A DNA stretch of 64,000 bases. It comes from a virus. The notes beneath the pieces are model-generated. The model saw nothing but the letters and a program-made list of their open reading frames with translations. It did no database searches and was not told the DNA's origin. This document shows positions 1 to 8,719 of the stretch, piece after piece. The DNA lies in IMG/VR virus record IMGVR_UViG_3300044956_000373, positions 1 to 64,000 of that record; one strand, given 5' to 3'. The position numbers were made by a program, and so were the translations under genes. Within the stretch, counting starts at the first letter, position 1. Every line of letters begins with the position of its first letter.

Positions 1-110
1 TTATAATGCTAACACTGGTGTTGTGACTTTTACAACAAACTCTGGAAATACATTCAACGTGTCTGGATTCACAACCGGATATACTGATGTTTTCTTAACA
101 GGTGGTACAT
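1..110 (+). repeat. 110-bp perfect direct repeat, copy 1
   Basis: Bases 1-110 are identical to 1309-1418, both in the same reading frame of the fibre gene. The copies diverge immediately after base 110/1418. The repeat may extend upstream of the window. Exact identity at third codon positions indicates recent duplication or gene conversion. Confidence 0.95.
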
Positions 111-2677
111 TCACAGGAGGTAACTTAACATTGACTAATACTGATGGTTCATCCGTACTTGTAACAGGGTTTACGTCAATCGACACTTATGTAACTGGAG
201 GTACTTACGATAATAACACAGGTGACGCAACATTCTTCAACAATCAAGGAGGATCTTTTGTTGTGACAGGATTTACAACAGTATCAACAGATTACTTTAC
301 AACAGGTTTAACTTTTAATAATAGTACTTATGACCTTACGGTCGAAGTAAATGATGGTAACAACTATACGGTTAACTTGGGTATCTTAGCTAGCGACATT
401 ACAATTACAGGTGGTACATATAACCCAAATAATGGTGTTATAACTTTTGTAAACAACACTGGAGGTACCTTTAATGTAAGTGGTTTGACTCAAGGTTACT
501 TCGATAATTACGTTGTTTCAGGTACTTACAATCCATCAACAGGAATTATTACATTACAAAGACAGAATGGTAGTGTAAACATCACAGGTATTGCTGAAGC
601 TGTAATTCAAAAAGCCCTCGGAGTAGGTTCTTCACACAGAATTGGAAATAGTAATGACGCAAATGGTATTGGATCTTCAGTTTTAGGTGGATATTCTAAT
701 ACCGCTCAAGGTAATTGTTCGTCAATTGGTGGCGGATCATTTAACTACGCTAATCTTGCATCATTCGTTGGTGGTGGTTATGCAAATAGTGCAACAAACA
801 CGGCAGACACAATTGGTGGTGGTATTTATAACAGAACCACAAATTACGCCACAGTCGTTAATGGTGGATGGGGAAATACCGCAAATGGGTATGGATCAAT
901 TGTCAATGGTGGTTATTATAATACAACTCTTAATCAATACGCGGCAGTTGGTAATGGATATTTTAATACCGCATCAGGAGCTCAGTCGTTTGTAGTTGGG
1001 AACAACAATAGAGTTTCTGGTATTAACTCATCAGTTTTAGGTGGTCAAAATATTTTTGGAACCGCAAATAACACAGCTTACGTCCCACAACTAAATATTG
1101 GTACACTACCTTTAAATCCTTCGATAAATACATTAGGTATTGATGCCAACGGTTTTGTTGTTGCGGCACCTGGATCAACAGATTATTTCTTAACAGGTTT
1201 AACTTGGAATCCAAGTACATTCGATTTAACTGCAGAAGTTAATGATGGAAATAATTATACGGTAAATTTAGGAATACTTTCGAGTGACATGACCGTAACC
1301 GGTGGTACTTATAATGCTAACACTGGTGTTGTGACTTTTACAACAAACTCTGGAAATACATTCAACGTGTCTGGATTCACAACCGGATATACTGATGTTT
1401 TCTTAACAGGTGGTACATACAATAACTCAAATGGTGAAATCACATTAACAAACACTGACGGATCAACAGTTGTAGTAACAGGATTAACTTTTTGTTGTAT
1501 AACTGGTGGTACTTTTGATTATACGGCAAACACATTAACTTTAGGTTCTATTGGTGGTCAAGTAGTAATTCCTGGTTTACAAGATAATTTCTTATCGGCA
1601 GTCACTTATGATAACCAATCAGGACTTCTAACTTTGACAATGGATAATCTGTCTTCATTTGTTGCCGGTCCTTTTGTTACCGTAGATTCTTTTGTAACGG
1701 GTGGTTCATATTCTAATGGAGTTTTAACTATTGGTCAAAATGGTAATGGTCAAACAATTACAATACCTGGTTTCCCAACTGACGATTACTACGTAACTGG
1801 AGGTACTTATAACTCAAACTCAGGACTACTAATATTAGAAAGAAACGGTAATGGTAACGCAACCATTCCAATTGGAACATTTGGCAGTGTCATGATCGCT
1901 GGAAATGGATTCAATTCAACTTTAAGGAGTGGATCATCCAACGTATCCAACGGAGCATGTTCTTTTGTTGTTGGTACGTTTAATACCGCCGCTTCAGGTG
2001 CCGCAACCTCTTCTATACTAGGTGGTCAATCTAACCAAGTGGTTGGTAGTTTTTCAAGTATTGTTAACGGATTTGGTAACTACATCAACGTAAACGGTCA
2101 AAATAATTTAATCGGTGCTGGAACTTTGAACTGTATGACATCAACAGCAACCAATTCATTTATTGGTGGTGGTTGTCTAAACACAATAAGTTCACAATTT
2201 TCTTTTATTGGTTCTGGATCAGGAAACATTTCCGATGGAGCAGGTAATAACGTTATATCAGGAGGTAGATTAAATAGAACTTTCGCAGGATTCCAAGGAC
2301 AATCAATTTTAGGTGGACTTTTAAATACCACTTGTGCTAACTTCACATCTGTTGTGGGTGGTACAAATAACATATCAAAAAATTGTTATGGATTTATTGG
2401 TGGTGGTTGTGCAAATACTATTAGTAGTGTATATTCTTCTGTGTTGGGTGGTCAACAAAACATAATTACAGGTGATTTCTCAAGTGCTAATGGTAGGTTG
2501 AATGTTGTTACTTGTGTTTGTTCTCACGTAATTGGAAATAGTATTACTACAGATAGAACTAATACAACATTTGTTAATAACTTATCAATTAAGAGTATTC
2601 CTGACGAAACGTCACTTCCTTTACCACTAGGTTCTGTTTATAAGTGTTCAGTAAATGGTCAGTTATATATCGTATAA
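2..2677 (+). CDS. Adhesin-like tail fibre protein, 5' end outside window
   Basis: A long appendage protein, probably a host-recognition tail fibre. The frame is open from base 2, so the true start lies upstream; the first in-window GTG at 23 is not the start. About 890 residues are visible. It alternates two repeat types. One is a beta repeat of roughly 30-40 residues with the core TGGTYNxxTGxxTFxNNxG, ending FxVTGF (about nt 2-590 and 1160-1880). The other is a short repeat of the type SxIGGGxxNxAxG (about nt 620-1060 and 1920-2560), which resembles the YadA/Hep_Hag head of trimeric autotransporter adhesins. The segment YVPQLNIGTL, then LGIDANGFVV, recurs in the next gene. The C-terminus is short and polar. 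No chaperone or peptidase tail domain is seen. Trimeric beta-helical folding is inferred from the YadA-type repeats. It is followed by a hairpin and a second fibre gene. Confidence 0.8.
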   Translation, partial: YNANTGVVTFTTNSGNTFNVSGFTTGYTDVFLTGGTFTGGNLTLTNTDGSSVLVTGFTSIDTYVTGGTYDNNTGDATFFNNQGGSFVVTGFTTVSTDYFTTGLTFNNSTYDLTVEVNDGNNYTVNLGILASDITITGGTYNPNNGVITFVNNTGGTFNVSGLTQGYFDNYVVSGTYNPSTGIITLQRQNGSVNITGIAEAVIQKALGVGSSHRIGNSNDANGIGSSVLGGYSNTAQGNCSSIGGGSFNYANLASFVGGGYANSATNTADTIGGGIYNRTTNYATVVNGGWGNTANGYGSIVNGGYYNTTLNQYAAVGNGYFNTASGAQSFVVGNNNRVSGINSSVLGGQNIFGTANNTAYVPQLNIGTLPLNPSINTLGIDANGFVVAAPGSTDYFLTGLTWNPSTFDLTAEVNDGNNYTVNLGILSSDMTVTGGTYNANTGVVTFTTNSGNTFNVSGFTTGYTDVFLTGGTYNNSNGEITLTNTDGSTVVVTGLTFCCITGGTFDYTANTLTLGSIGGQVVIPGLQDNFLSAVTYDNQSGLLTLTMDNLSSFVAGPFVTVDSFVTGGSYSNGVLTIGQNGNGQTITIPGFPTDDYYVTGGTYNSNSGLLILERNGNGNATIPIGTFGSVMIAGNGFNSTLRSGSSNVSNGACSFVVGTFNTAASGAATSSILGGQSNQVVGSFSSIVNGFGNYINVNGQNNLIGAGTLNCMTSTATNSFIGGGCLNTISSQFSFIGSGSGNISDGAGNNVISGGRLNRTFAGFQGQSILGGLLNTTCANFTSVVGGTNNISKNCYGFIGGGCANTISSVYSSVLGGQQNIITGDFSSANGRLNVVTCVCSHVIGNSITTDRTNTTFVNNLSIKSIPDETSLPLPLGSVYKCSVNGQLYIV
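1309..1418 (+). repeat. 110-bp perfect direct repeat, copy 2
   Basis: Second copy of the repeat at 1-110. It encodes the beta-repeat segment beginning YNANTGVVTF and ending DVFLTGGT. Confidence 0.95.
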
Positions 2678-2695
2678 TAAAAAAATAAATAAACA

Positions 2696-2722
2696 ACCCC
2701 CCTCCCTTAAAAAGAGGGGGTT
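2696..2722 (+). terminator. Possible terminator hairpin after fibre gene
   Basis: C-rich arm 2698-2704 pairs with GAGGGGG at 2714-2720 (7 bp, 9-nt loop). It lies between the stop of the first fibre gene and the start of the second. The following sequence is TTT then A-rich, so it lacks a good U-tract. It could instead be a processing or stability hairpin. Confidence 0.45.
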
Positions 2723-2736
2723 TAAAAAAAATATTT

Positions 2737-4359
2737 ATGGCAGAAATTATAATCATAGATCCTGCTGGTGGTTCGTCATCAACGCTAAGATGTGGATTAC
2801 AAAATACCGCAAGTGCTCCATGTTCAACAGTAAGTGGTGGAAATTGTAATACTTCTTCAGGTAATAATTCAACAATTGCAGGTGGGTTTAGTAACACGAC
2901 ATCAAATTGTTGTAGTACAATTGCTGGTGGTTCTCTAAACTTTGCGGGTGCTGAATATTCATTTATTGGTGGTGGTAGAGCCAACACAACTGATGACTCT
3001 TATGGTGTCATCATGGGGGGTGATAATAACTTTGCGGGATGTGAATGTTCTGTTGTCGGTGGTGGTCAATTTAACTCATCAATTTATGAATTTTCAACAA
3101 TACTTGGGGGACTAAATAACAATTCAAACGCATCATACGGATCAATTTTAGGTGGATGTAATAATACAATATTAGGATCCTTTTCATCGGTTGTTGGTGG
3201 TGATAATAATATTGCATTTTCAGATAGCACAATAATAGGCGGTGGGGCTTGTAACCAAAGTTATTCAACTTATGGAACCATAGGTGGTGGATCAAATAAC
3301 AAAATATATTTAGACGGAGCATCAATTGCTGGAGGTCAAAATAATACCGCAGTACAATACAACTCAAGTATTGGGGGTGGTTTTGGAAATACGGTTGTTG
3401 GTGGTTGTTCATTTGCCGTTGGTAATTTGAATATTGTTTCAGGAGTTACATCTTTTGTGTTATCTAATAACTCAACATTAAACGCTAATAACTCAGTAAT
3501 TTTGGGTGGTTCAGCGATAGTTGGGTCATCTGACGATACGGTATATGTTCCACAATTAAACATTTCAACTTTAAGTACGGGAACAACAATAAATAATTTA
3601 GGGATTGATTCTAATGGTTTTGTTGTTGTTGGAACTGACGTGACTGGACTAACACAATCATTAAGTGATGTTATCACCGTTGGCCCAAATACAGGTGGTG
3701 ATATAATTATGACAAACACAACCAGTATTTTCTCTGAAAATGGTCAAGGGTTCATTCAAGTTAATGATTCAGGGTTAGACTCCACAATCGTTTTACGAAC
3801 AACAGAAAGTGGAGACACCGTAGATAGTATTTACGAACAACAAAATAGTCTAATCGAATTACATGTAAGAGATCATTCAGTTAATCAAAGTTCCGTTCAA
3901 TTATCAACTAAAGTAGTTAAATTAACAACAATTGATAGTGCTTTAAGAACAACTGGAACAACAGATACTGGAGTTGTGATTAACGAATACAAATACAACA
4001 CCTCAACTTTATTAACTTCTGACGCAACACTTAGTGAAATAATTAAAATCGAAAACTTTTCAGGTGAATTGGTTGGTGGTGTTACCAATGTAAAAGTTTG
4101 GTGTAATGCTTTCGATACCGCAACATCTTCATTGGGATTATCACAAGAATTTACATCGGCATATTTGGTTGACGGATCCTCAATTCTTACTGAATTATCT
4201 ATATCGGGCCCCACAATTAATTTGAATTACTCGACGTTTCCTCCTTCTGTCACCGCAAATCTAACTTATACAACTTTCCCTGGTAGCGTAATCTTACAAG
4301 TGACAGGATTACCATCTGCGGATGTTTTTTGGAAATGTAGGGCTAGATGGTCTCAATAG
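2737..4359 (+). CDS. Second adhesin-like tail fibre protein with YadA-head-like repeats
   Basis: A 540-residue appendage protein. Residues 1-250 are about 17 short repeats of the type SxIxGGxxNxxxxxY, which resemble the trimeric YadA head. A linker follows with YVPQLNISTL and LGIDSNGFVVV, which is clearly paralogous to the first fibre at nt 1080-1155. The C-terminal 230 residues are beta-rich and unlike the first fibre. The ATG at 2737 sits inside the string TATTTATGG, as it does in the next gene. A strong terminator follows at 4381. This may be the distal part of the same fibre or an alternative receptor-binding protein. Fibre function is inferred from the repeats and the position among appendage genes. 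Confidence 0.75.
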   Translation: MAEIIIIDPAGGSSSTLRCGLQNTASAPCSTVSGGNCNTSSGNNSTIAGGFSNTTSNCCSTIAGGSLNFAGAEYSFIGGGRANTTDDSYGVIMGGDNNFAGCECSVVGGGQFNSSIYEFSTILGGLNNNSNASYGSILGGCNNTILGSFSSVVGGDNNIAFSDSTIIGGGACNQSYSTYGTIGGGSNNKIYLDGASIAGGQNNTAVQYNSSIGGGFGNTVVGGCSFAVGNLNIVSGVTSFVLSNNSTLNANNSVILGGSAIVGSSDDTVYVPQLNISTLSTGTTINNLGIDSNGFVVVGTDVTGLTQSLSDVITVGPNTGGDIIMTNTTSIFSENGQGFIQVNDSGLDSTIVLRTTESGDTVDSIYEQQNSLIELHVRDHSVNQSSVQLSTKVVKLTTIDSALRTTGTTDTGVVINEYKYNTSTLLTSDATLSEIIKIENFSGELVGGVTNVKVWCNAFDTATSSLGLSQEFTSAYLVDGSSILTELSISGPTINLNYSTFPPSVTANLTYTTFPGSVILQVTGLPSADVFWKCRARWSQ

Positions 4360-4380
4360 TATTTTTTCAGATTTATAAAT

Positions 4381-4410
4381 AACCTCACTCCCTTGAAAGT
4401 GAGGTTTTTT
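4381..4410 (+). terminator. Rho-independent terminator
   Basis: AACCTCAC (4381-4388) pairs with GTGAGGTT (4399-4406), followed by a T run. It ends the fibre transcription unit before the glycosyltransferase genes. Confidence 0.88.
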
Positions 4411-4445
4411 ATTTACAATAAGTTTTAAAATGATAAAATTTATTT

Positions 4446-5354
4446 ATGGTTAAAAGAAACTACACTCCTGAGGAACTTGTTAAATATAAAGAAAACAATC
4501 CTAACATTTCTAATTTTGAAAATAAAACATTATTAATCCATTTGGATTCATTTTGTTTGGGAGATACAATTTGTTTTTCATCTTTTTTGGATTCATTTGT
4601 TGAATATCATAATCCTAAATTTTGTTATGTCACAACTTTTTTCCCTCACTTATTGGAATCAACAAATCCAAAATATAAGTTTGTTGGTGCAACCGAAGAA
4701 GTATTTTTAGAAATTGACAAATTAATCAACGTTGGGTATGATAAAGATAACACATTCCAAACTATAAATGGAATGTCATATGCAGCTAAAGACACTTTAT
4801 TTTTACCACCGAATATACAAATTGGTAGACCTCCTGTGATAAAAAAAGAAAGGAATGTAAAACATAATAAAATTACAATCGCTCCTGAATCTTTAAAAAA
4901 AATTGCAACTTGGCAAAAAGAAAAGTGGCAACAAGTTGTTGATAAAATTGTAATGTCAAATTTTAAAGTTTATAATGTTTCATACGAAAATACTTTGGAG
5001 TTAGAAAATGTTATTGGTATTCATGGTAATGATGATATTAACGTTTCGTTGAGTCACATTTTAGAGTCTAGAGTTTTTATTGGTCTATCATCAGGTTTGT
5101 CTTGGTTGGCTTGGGCTTATGATGTGCCTGTGGTTATGATTGCAAACTTTACTAAAGTTCAAAATGAATTCGATTGTTTTAGAGTTTGGACTCCATATGT
5201 TTGTCATGGATGTTTTAACACATATAATAATATATCAAGTAGTTGTCCATTATTTATGGGTACTAATAGAGAAAATGAGTGTCATAGAGTAATAACTTCT
5301 GAAATGGTTATTGACAAAGTTAATCAAGCGCTTTCATTTACAAAAAACATATAA
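4446..5354 (+). CDS. BAHT-type (TibC/Aah-like) O-heptosyltransferase
   Basis: A 302-residue GT-B glycosyltransferase related to the bacterial autotransporter heptosyltransferases (TibC, Aah), which add heptose to Ser residues of AIDA-I/TibA-type adhesins. The N-terminal motif LIHLDSFCLGDTI (about residues 29-41) fits the donor-side Rossmann strand and LGDT signature. The C-terminal half has SGLSWLAWAYDVPVVMIANF and then NEFDCFRV. A four-cysteine cluster follows: C253, C256, C267 and C279 in CHGC-x10-C-x11-C, matching the iron-binding 'finger' of this family. It sits directly after two adhesin-like fibre genes and 16 bp before another GT9-like gene. Fibre glycosylation is therefore the natural inference. 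The sugar donor and acceptor cannot be read from sequence. Cytoplasmic. Confidence 0.82.
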   Translation: MVKRNYTPEELVKYKENNPNISNFENKTLLIHLDSFCLGDTICFSSFLDSFVEYHNPKFCYVTTFFPHLLESTNPKYKFVGATEEVFLEIDKLINVGYDKDNTFQTINGMSYAAKDTLFLPPNIQIGRPPVIKKERNVKHNKITIAPESLKKIATWQKEKWQQVVDKIVMSNFKVYNVSYENTLELENVIGIHGNDDINVSLSHILESRVFIGLSSGLSWLAWAYDVPVVMIANFTKVQNEFDCFRVWTPYVCHGCFNTYNNISSSCPLFMGTNRENECHRVITSEMVIDKVNQALSFTKNI

Positions 5355-5370
5355 CTTATAAATTATAATT

Positions 5371-6255
5371 ATGGAAAAAAAATATAGTATATTTCATTTA
5401 GAAGGTGGTTTAGGTAAGCATGTTGCAGCCACCTCAGTTGCTCAATGTATTAAAAATAATCACCCCGATCGTGAACTAATTGTTGTTTGCGGTTATCCTG
5501 AAATTTTTATAAATTTAGATTTTGTTGATCGGGTTTATCGAATAGGTATGACACCATATTTTTATAATGATTATATTGATGGTAAGGATAGTTTGATTTT
5601 TAAACATGAACCATATTTTACAACAGATCACATCCATAAACGATTGCATTTAATTATTAATTGGTGTAATCTATTTGGTTTAAAATATAACAACGAAGAA
5701 CCAATCTTAAAATTTAATAAAAGACAATTAGAAATTGCCCAACAAAAATGGGTTAGAGAAAGACCCGTTATGGTTATTCAAACAAACGGTGGCTCTTTAA
5801 CTGAACAACCTTTTCCTCATTCATGGACAAGGGATATGCCCCGAGATATTGCACAATCAATGGTAAATGCGTTTATGCCCTATTTCAACATAATTCAAAT
5901 TTGTAGAAATCAATCTAACATTTTAGAAAATGTTGAGGCGGTTACTGATGAACTATCTAATATGGAATTGTTTTCATTACTATTGGTTTCACAAAAAAGA
6001 TTGTTAATTGATTCATGTTTACAACATGCATCAGCCGCTTTAAAATTACCTTCTACGGTTTTATGGGTAGGGACTTCACCAACTATTTTTGGATATAATT
6101 TACACAATAACATTATTGCAGATTTGGGTAATAATATTAAATTACCTGATTCATACTTGTTTGATTATAATTTTAATGGTGTTACCCATGAGTGTCCAAT
6201 ATTTGACAAACCAATTTTCGATATTAATATAATCGCTGAGGTACTAAGAAAGTAA
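5371..6255 (+). CDS. GT-B (GT9-like) glycosyltransferase
   Basis: A 294-residue protein with a heptosyltransferase/GT9-like outline. The N-terminal FHLEGGLGKHVAAT (about residues 8-21) is a Rossmann start with a glycine-rich loop. A central strand MVIQTNGG (131-138) and a C-terminal segment LLIDSCLQHASAALKLPSTV follow, where GT9 enzymes place the donor-binding D..xxHxAAAL motif. It lacks the four-cysteine cluster of the preceding gene. It lies 16 bp downstream of that gene, so the two are probably co-transcribed and may work on the same acceptor, for example extending a first sugar on a fibre. The donor is unknown. A different GT-B family cannot be excluded. Confidence 0.65.
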   Translation: MEKKYSIFHLEGGLGKHVAATSVAQCIKNNHPDRELIVVCGYPEIFINLDFVDRVYRIGMTPYFYNDYIDGKDSLIFKHEPYFTTDHIHKRLHLIINWCNLFGLKYNNEEPILKFNKRQLEIAQQKWVRERPVMVIQTNGGSLTEQPFPHSWTRDMPRDIAQSMVNAFMPYFNIIQICRNQSNILENVEAVTDELSNMELFSLLLVSQKRLLIDSCLQHASAALKLPSTVLWVGTSPTIFGYNLHNNIIADLGNNIKLPDSYLFDYNFNGVTHECPIFDKPIFDINIIAEVLRK

Positions 6256-6277
6256 TCATTAATTTATCTATCAAAGT

Positions 6278-6285
6278 ATTTATAT
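6278..6285 (+). promoter_or_regulatory. TATTTATA upstream element
   Basis: TATTTATA in coding orientation, 6 nt before the ATG at 6292. One of a family of such elements in this window; it is the reverse complement of the T4 late promoter TATAAATA. Confidence 0.45.
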
Positions 6286-6291
6286 AGTAAG

Positions 6292-6588
6292 ATGATAGAT
6301 AATAATATTATATTAAGTAGTAACCATTATAATGGTCAGTTAACCAATCTTTTATTCAAACATGACAACGATGACATTACAATAAACTTTGGTGTTGTTA
6401 CCTTACCATTTCTTTTAAAACCTTACTTGTTAATGCCACCACGAGTGGTATACGAGACTTATACGTTTTTAACTTTTGATCCAACTTGTAATAATGTCTT
6501 ACAAGTACCTATACCAACTACATCTCCAACACCAACAAAAACGGTTACACCAATCCCTATACCATCATTTAATCCTTGTTTGGTATGA
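6292..6588 (+). CDS. Small appendage protein with Pro/Thr-rich tail
   Basis: A 98-residue protein. Residues 1-70 form a compact unknown domain, and residues 70-95 are a Pro/Thr linker (PIPTTSPTPTKT). It then stops at TGA overlapping the next ATG as ATGA. In other proteins here (sheath, 11668 gene) such linkers join two folded domains. The next reading frame starts with exactly the kind of Cys-containing domain that would follow. A single-base deletion near 6585 that split one gene of about 194 residues is therefore as plausible as two coupled genes. Function unknown; position suggests a virion appendage. Confidence 0.55.
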   Translation: MIDNNIILSSNHYNGQLTNLLFKHDNDDITINFGVVTLPFLLKPYLLMPPRVVYETYTFLTFDPTCNNVLQVPIPTTSPTPTKTVTPIPIPSFNPCLV

Positions 6589-6878
6589 ATGTCTTTAGTC
6601 TGATATCTTTATCAGGTTCATCACCTTACAACATTTATGTTTGTGATATAACCAACACATATTGTTTTTTGGTTTCAGGTTCAACATCAATCCCACCTTT
6701 AATATCTTTTGTGGTACCACCACCTTTAGATATAGTAAATGAAATTTTATTAAAAATTGTTGATGATAACGGATGTGAAAAATATTATTATTATAGTTGT
6801 GACGACCAACCAATTAAACAATTTCAAGACTTAAGCACTTTTAATTTTATGGATGGTGAAATTTACCAATTTGAATAA
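6585..6878 (+). CDS. Small Cys-containing protein, coupled to or split from the previous gene
   Basis: A 97-residue protein starting at ATG 6585, which overlaps the previous stop as ATGA; an upstream in-frame TTG at 6576 is less likely. It has paired cysteines in YVCDITNTYCF and in GCEKYYYYSC, and a proline stretch in the middle. No family recognised. It could be the C-terminal domain of the previous gene after a one-base deletion: restoring one base would turn the overlap into a Trp codon and give a continuous protein. Confidence 0.5.
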   Translation: MNVFSLISLSGSSPYNIYVCDITNTYCFLVSGSTSIPPLISFVVPPPLDIVNEILLKIVDDNGCEKYYYYSCDDQPIKQFQDLSTFNFMDGEIYQFE

Positions 6879-6883
6879 AGTTA

Positions 6884-6891
6884 TATTTATA
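6884..6891 (+). promoter_or_regulatory. TATTTATA upstream element
   Basis: TATTTATA in coding orientation, 11 nt before the ATG at 6903. Confidence 0.5.
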
Positions 6892-6902
6892 TAATAAAAC
6901 AA

Positions 6903-7445
6903 ATGGCAACTTTAACTAGTAGAACTTTAGCTACAGGTATTACGTCAACCGACTTAATACATATCGTTATACCAGATGATACTAGTCAAAGTCCTGAAGG
7001 TTCGTCATATAAAGCAACTATCGGTCAGGTTTTAGAATTAGTTTTACTAAGTGGTGATACTTACGTAACAGGAGGAACATATGACAATAATACTGGAATC
7101 GCAACTTTTACGAACAATAAAGGTGTAGAATTTGATGTAACGGGATTTTATACTGAAAAAAAATATACCACTTCAGGTATAACAACATCAAGTGCAACAT
7201 TAGATATAAATTACACTTATTATGGTGTTAACTATGATGGTAATGTTAACTTAACTCTACCTGATGCGACCGGTTTAGATGGGAATTTTTTAATAATTAA
7301 AGATGAGGGGGGTAATAGTGGAACTTATGGTATAAGACTACTATCTTCATTAAATTTAATAGATGGTAGTTCTTATGTTGACATGAATACAAATTTTATG
7401 TCTTTAACAATAATTGCCAGAAACAATAATTGGTGGATAATATAA
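6903..7445 (+). CDS. Short fibre/appendage protein sharing the TGGTY beta repeat
   Basis: A 180-residue protein. Residues 1-50 are a distinct N-terminal segment, probably for attachment. Residues 55-85 are one copy of the beta repeat seen in the large fibre (YVTGGTYDNNTGIATF, then FDVTGF). Residues 90-180 form a C-terminal beta domain ending in NNNWWII. The repeat shows modular exchange between appendage genes. It is followed 7 bp later by the disrupted gene at 7453. Role in the virion is inferred; no enzymatic motif seen. Confidence 0.6.
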   Translation: MATLTSRTLATGITSTDLIHIVIPDDTSQSPEGSSYKATIGQVLELVLLSGDTYVTGGTYDNNTGIATFTNNKGVEFDVTGFYTEKKYTTSGITTSSATLDINYTYYGVNYDGNVNLTLPDATGLDGNFLIIKDEGGNSGTYGIRLLSSLNLIDGSSYVDMNTNFMSLTIIARNNNWWII

Positions 7446-7452
7446 AAAAATT

Positions 7453-8667
7453 ATGAGTTACATATTTAATAATGCTGTAAAATACTCCGATAGTCCTAAT
7501 TCAGATGCGTTCGGTAGACTAAGTGTTTTATGAAACAACAAGTCTTTTAGAGACACACATGTGAATAGTGATGGCTTATTGTTCAAGGATCAAGTAAACA
7601 CAGGTACAACATCTTCAACGTGGGATCAAGACAACGCACAAATAATAATGAGTGGATATGGTAATTCATATGTAATTAGACAAACTTTTAGAAAGGCACC
7701 ATATCAACTTGGCAAGAGCCAATTGTTCGAAGCAAGCTTCTCAAACTTCAAAATTCAAGAAAATGTAATAAAAAGAGTTGGAGCGTTCACCACATCAACC
7801 AATTCTTGAACAGAATATGATACTGATTATGATGGGTTCTTTTTAGAAAGTAATGGTATCACAAACGAAATATCATTTCAAGTATGGAAAACCGGAAACC
7901 TAAGTTTTTCGGCGGCCACAATGTCTTAGGATTTTACCCAAATAGACCCTTCATTGATAGATCGAAGTTTAACAAGTTTAATATTTGTTGACTTTCTATG
8001 GTTGGGTGTTGGTAGAATAAAATTTGGAATGGTGATTGATGGTGTGTTACATTTCTTTTCTCAAAATTGGGGAGTTAATAATTTAACTAATGTTAATATG
8101 TCTTCACCTAATAAACCAATACGACATGAAATTAGAACTTATGGGGATTCAGGTCAATTCAATAAAATATGTAGTCAAATATCACAGGAAGGATCGATAA
8201 ACGCATTAAATATTCCAATTGGTGTATTAAGAACGAGTAGTGTGTCTTTGGCAACATCAGGAATTAAATATCCTGTTATTGGATACAGAATTAACCCTGA
8301 CTACCCTAATATATCACCAACTCTATTAGGTGTTAGTATTTTAACAACCACTAACTACGACTATATACTAACACTTGAAAAAAATCCAACTATTTTAGTG
8401 TCATATAGTTATTCGGCTTCTACTAATCCTGTAATACAATATATGATTACAAATGGAACCCCAACTATTTCATCATTAGGACTTATAATTTCAACGTTTT
8501 ATGGTGAAGGAAATTCTAGTAACTCAACCATGTTTACACTGAAAGATAGTGAACTTAGACCTGGAATTTCTATAGACGGAACACCTGATAAAGTTTGGGT
8601 TTGTATAATACCACTTTCAAACTCGTTAGGTGTTTATGGTGGATTGAATATTGAGTATCATAAATAG
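7453..8667 (+). pseudogene. Appendage protein gene with three in-frame stops
   Basis: A single reading frame runs from ATG 7453 to TAG 8667 (404 codons). It is interrupted by TGA at 7531-7533, TGA at 7807-7809 and TAG at 7927-7929, with no frameshift. The translation on either side of each stop reads as one protein: AFGRLSVL/NNKSFRDTH; TTSTNS/TEYDTDYDGFFLES; AATMS/DFTQIDPS, then FLWLGVGRIKFGMVIDG. The last segment is a beta-sandwich-like motif common in large phage appendage proteins. All three stops could come from Trp TGG by one G-to-A change. Either the gene is newly dead or the stops are suppressed. No tRNA gene is visible here. The longest stop-free piece starts at 7954. Confidence 0.7.
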
Positions 8668-8719
8668 ATAGATTTTAGTTTATATTTTTTTTATTATTAT
8701 TAATTTTCAATAAAAAAAT

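Noticed and set aside
1-2677. Diversity-generating retroelement target in the fibre gene
   Set aside because: No reverse transcriptase, template repeat or adenine-specific variation is visible; the 110-bp repeat is exact.
2098-2987. Minus-strand open frames rich in Pro/Leu across the fibre genes
   Set aside because: They are shadows of the Gly/Asn-rich repeats on the plus strand, with no upstream element and no recognisable domain.
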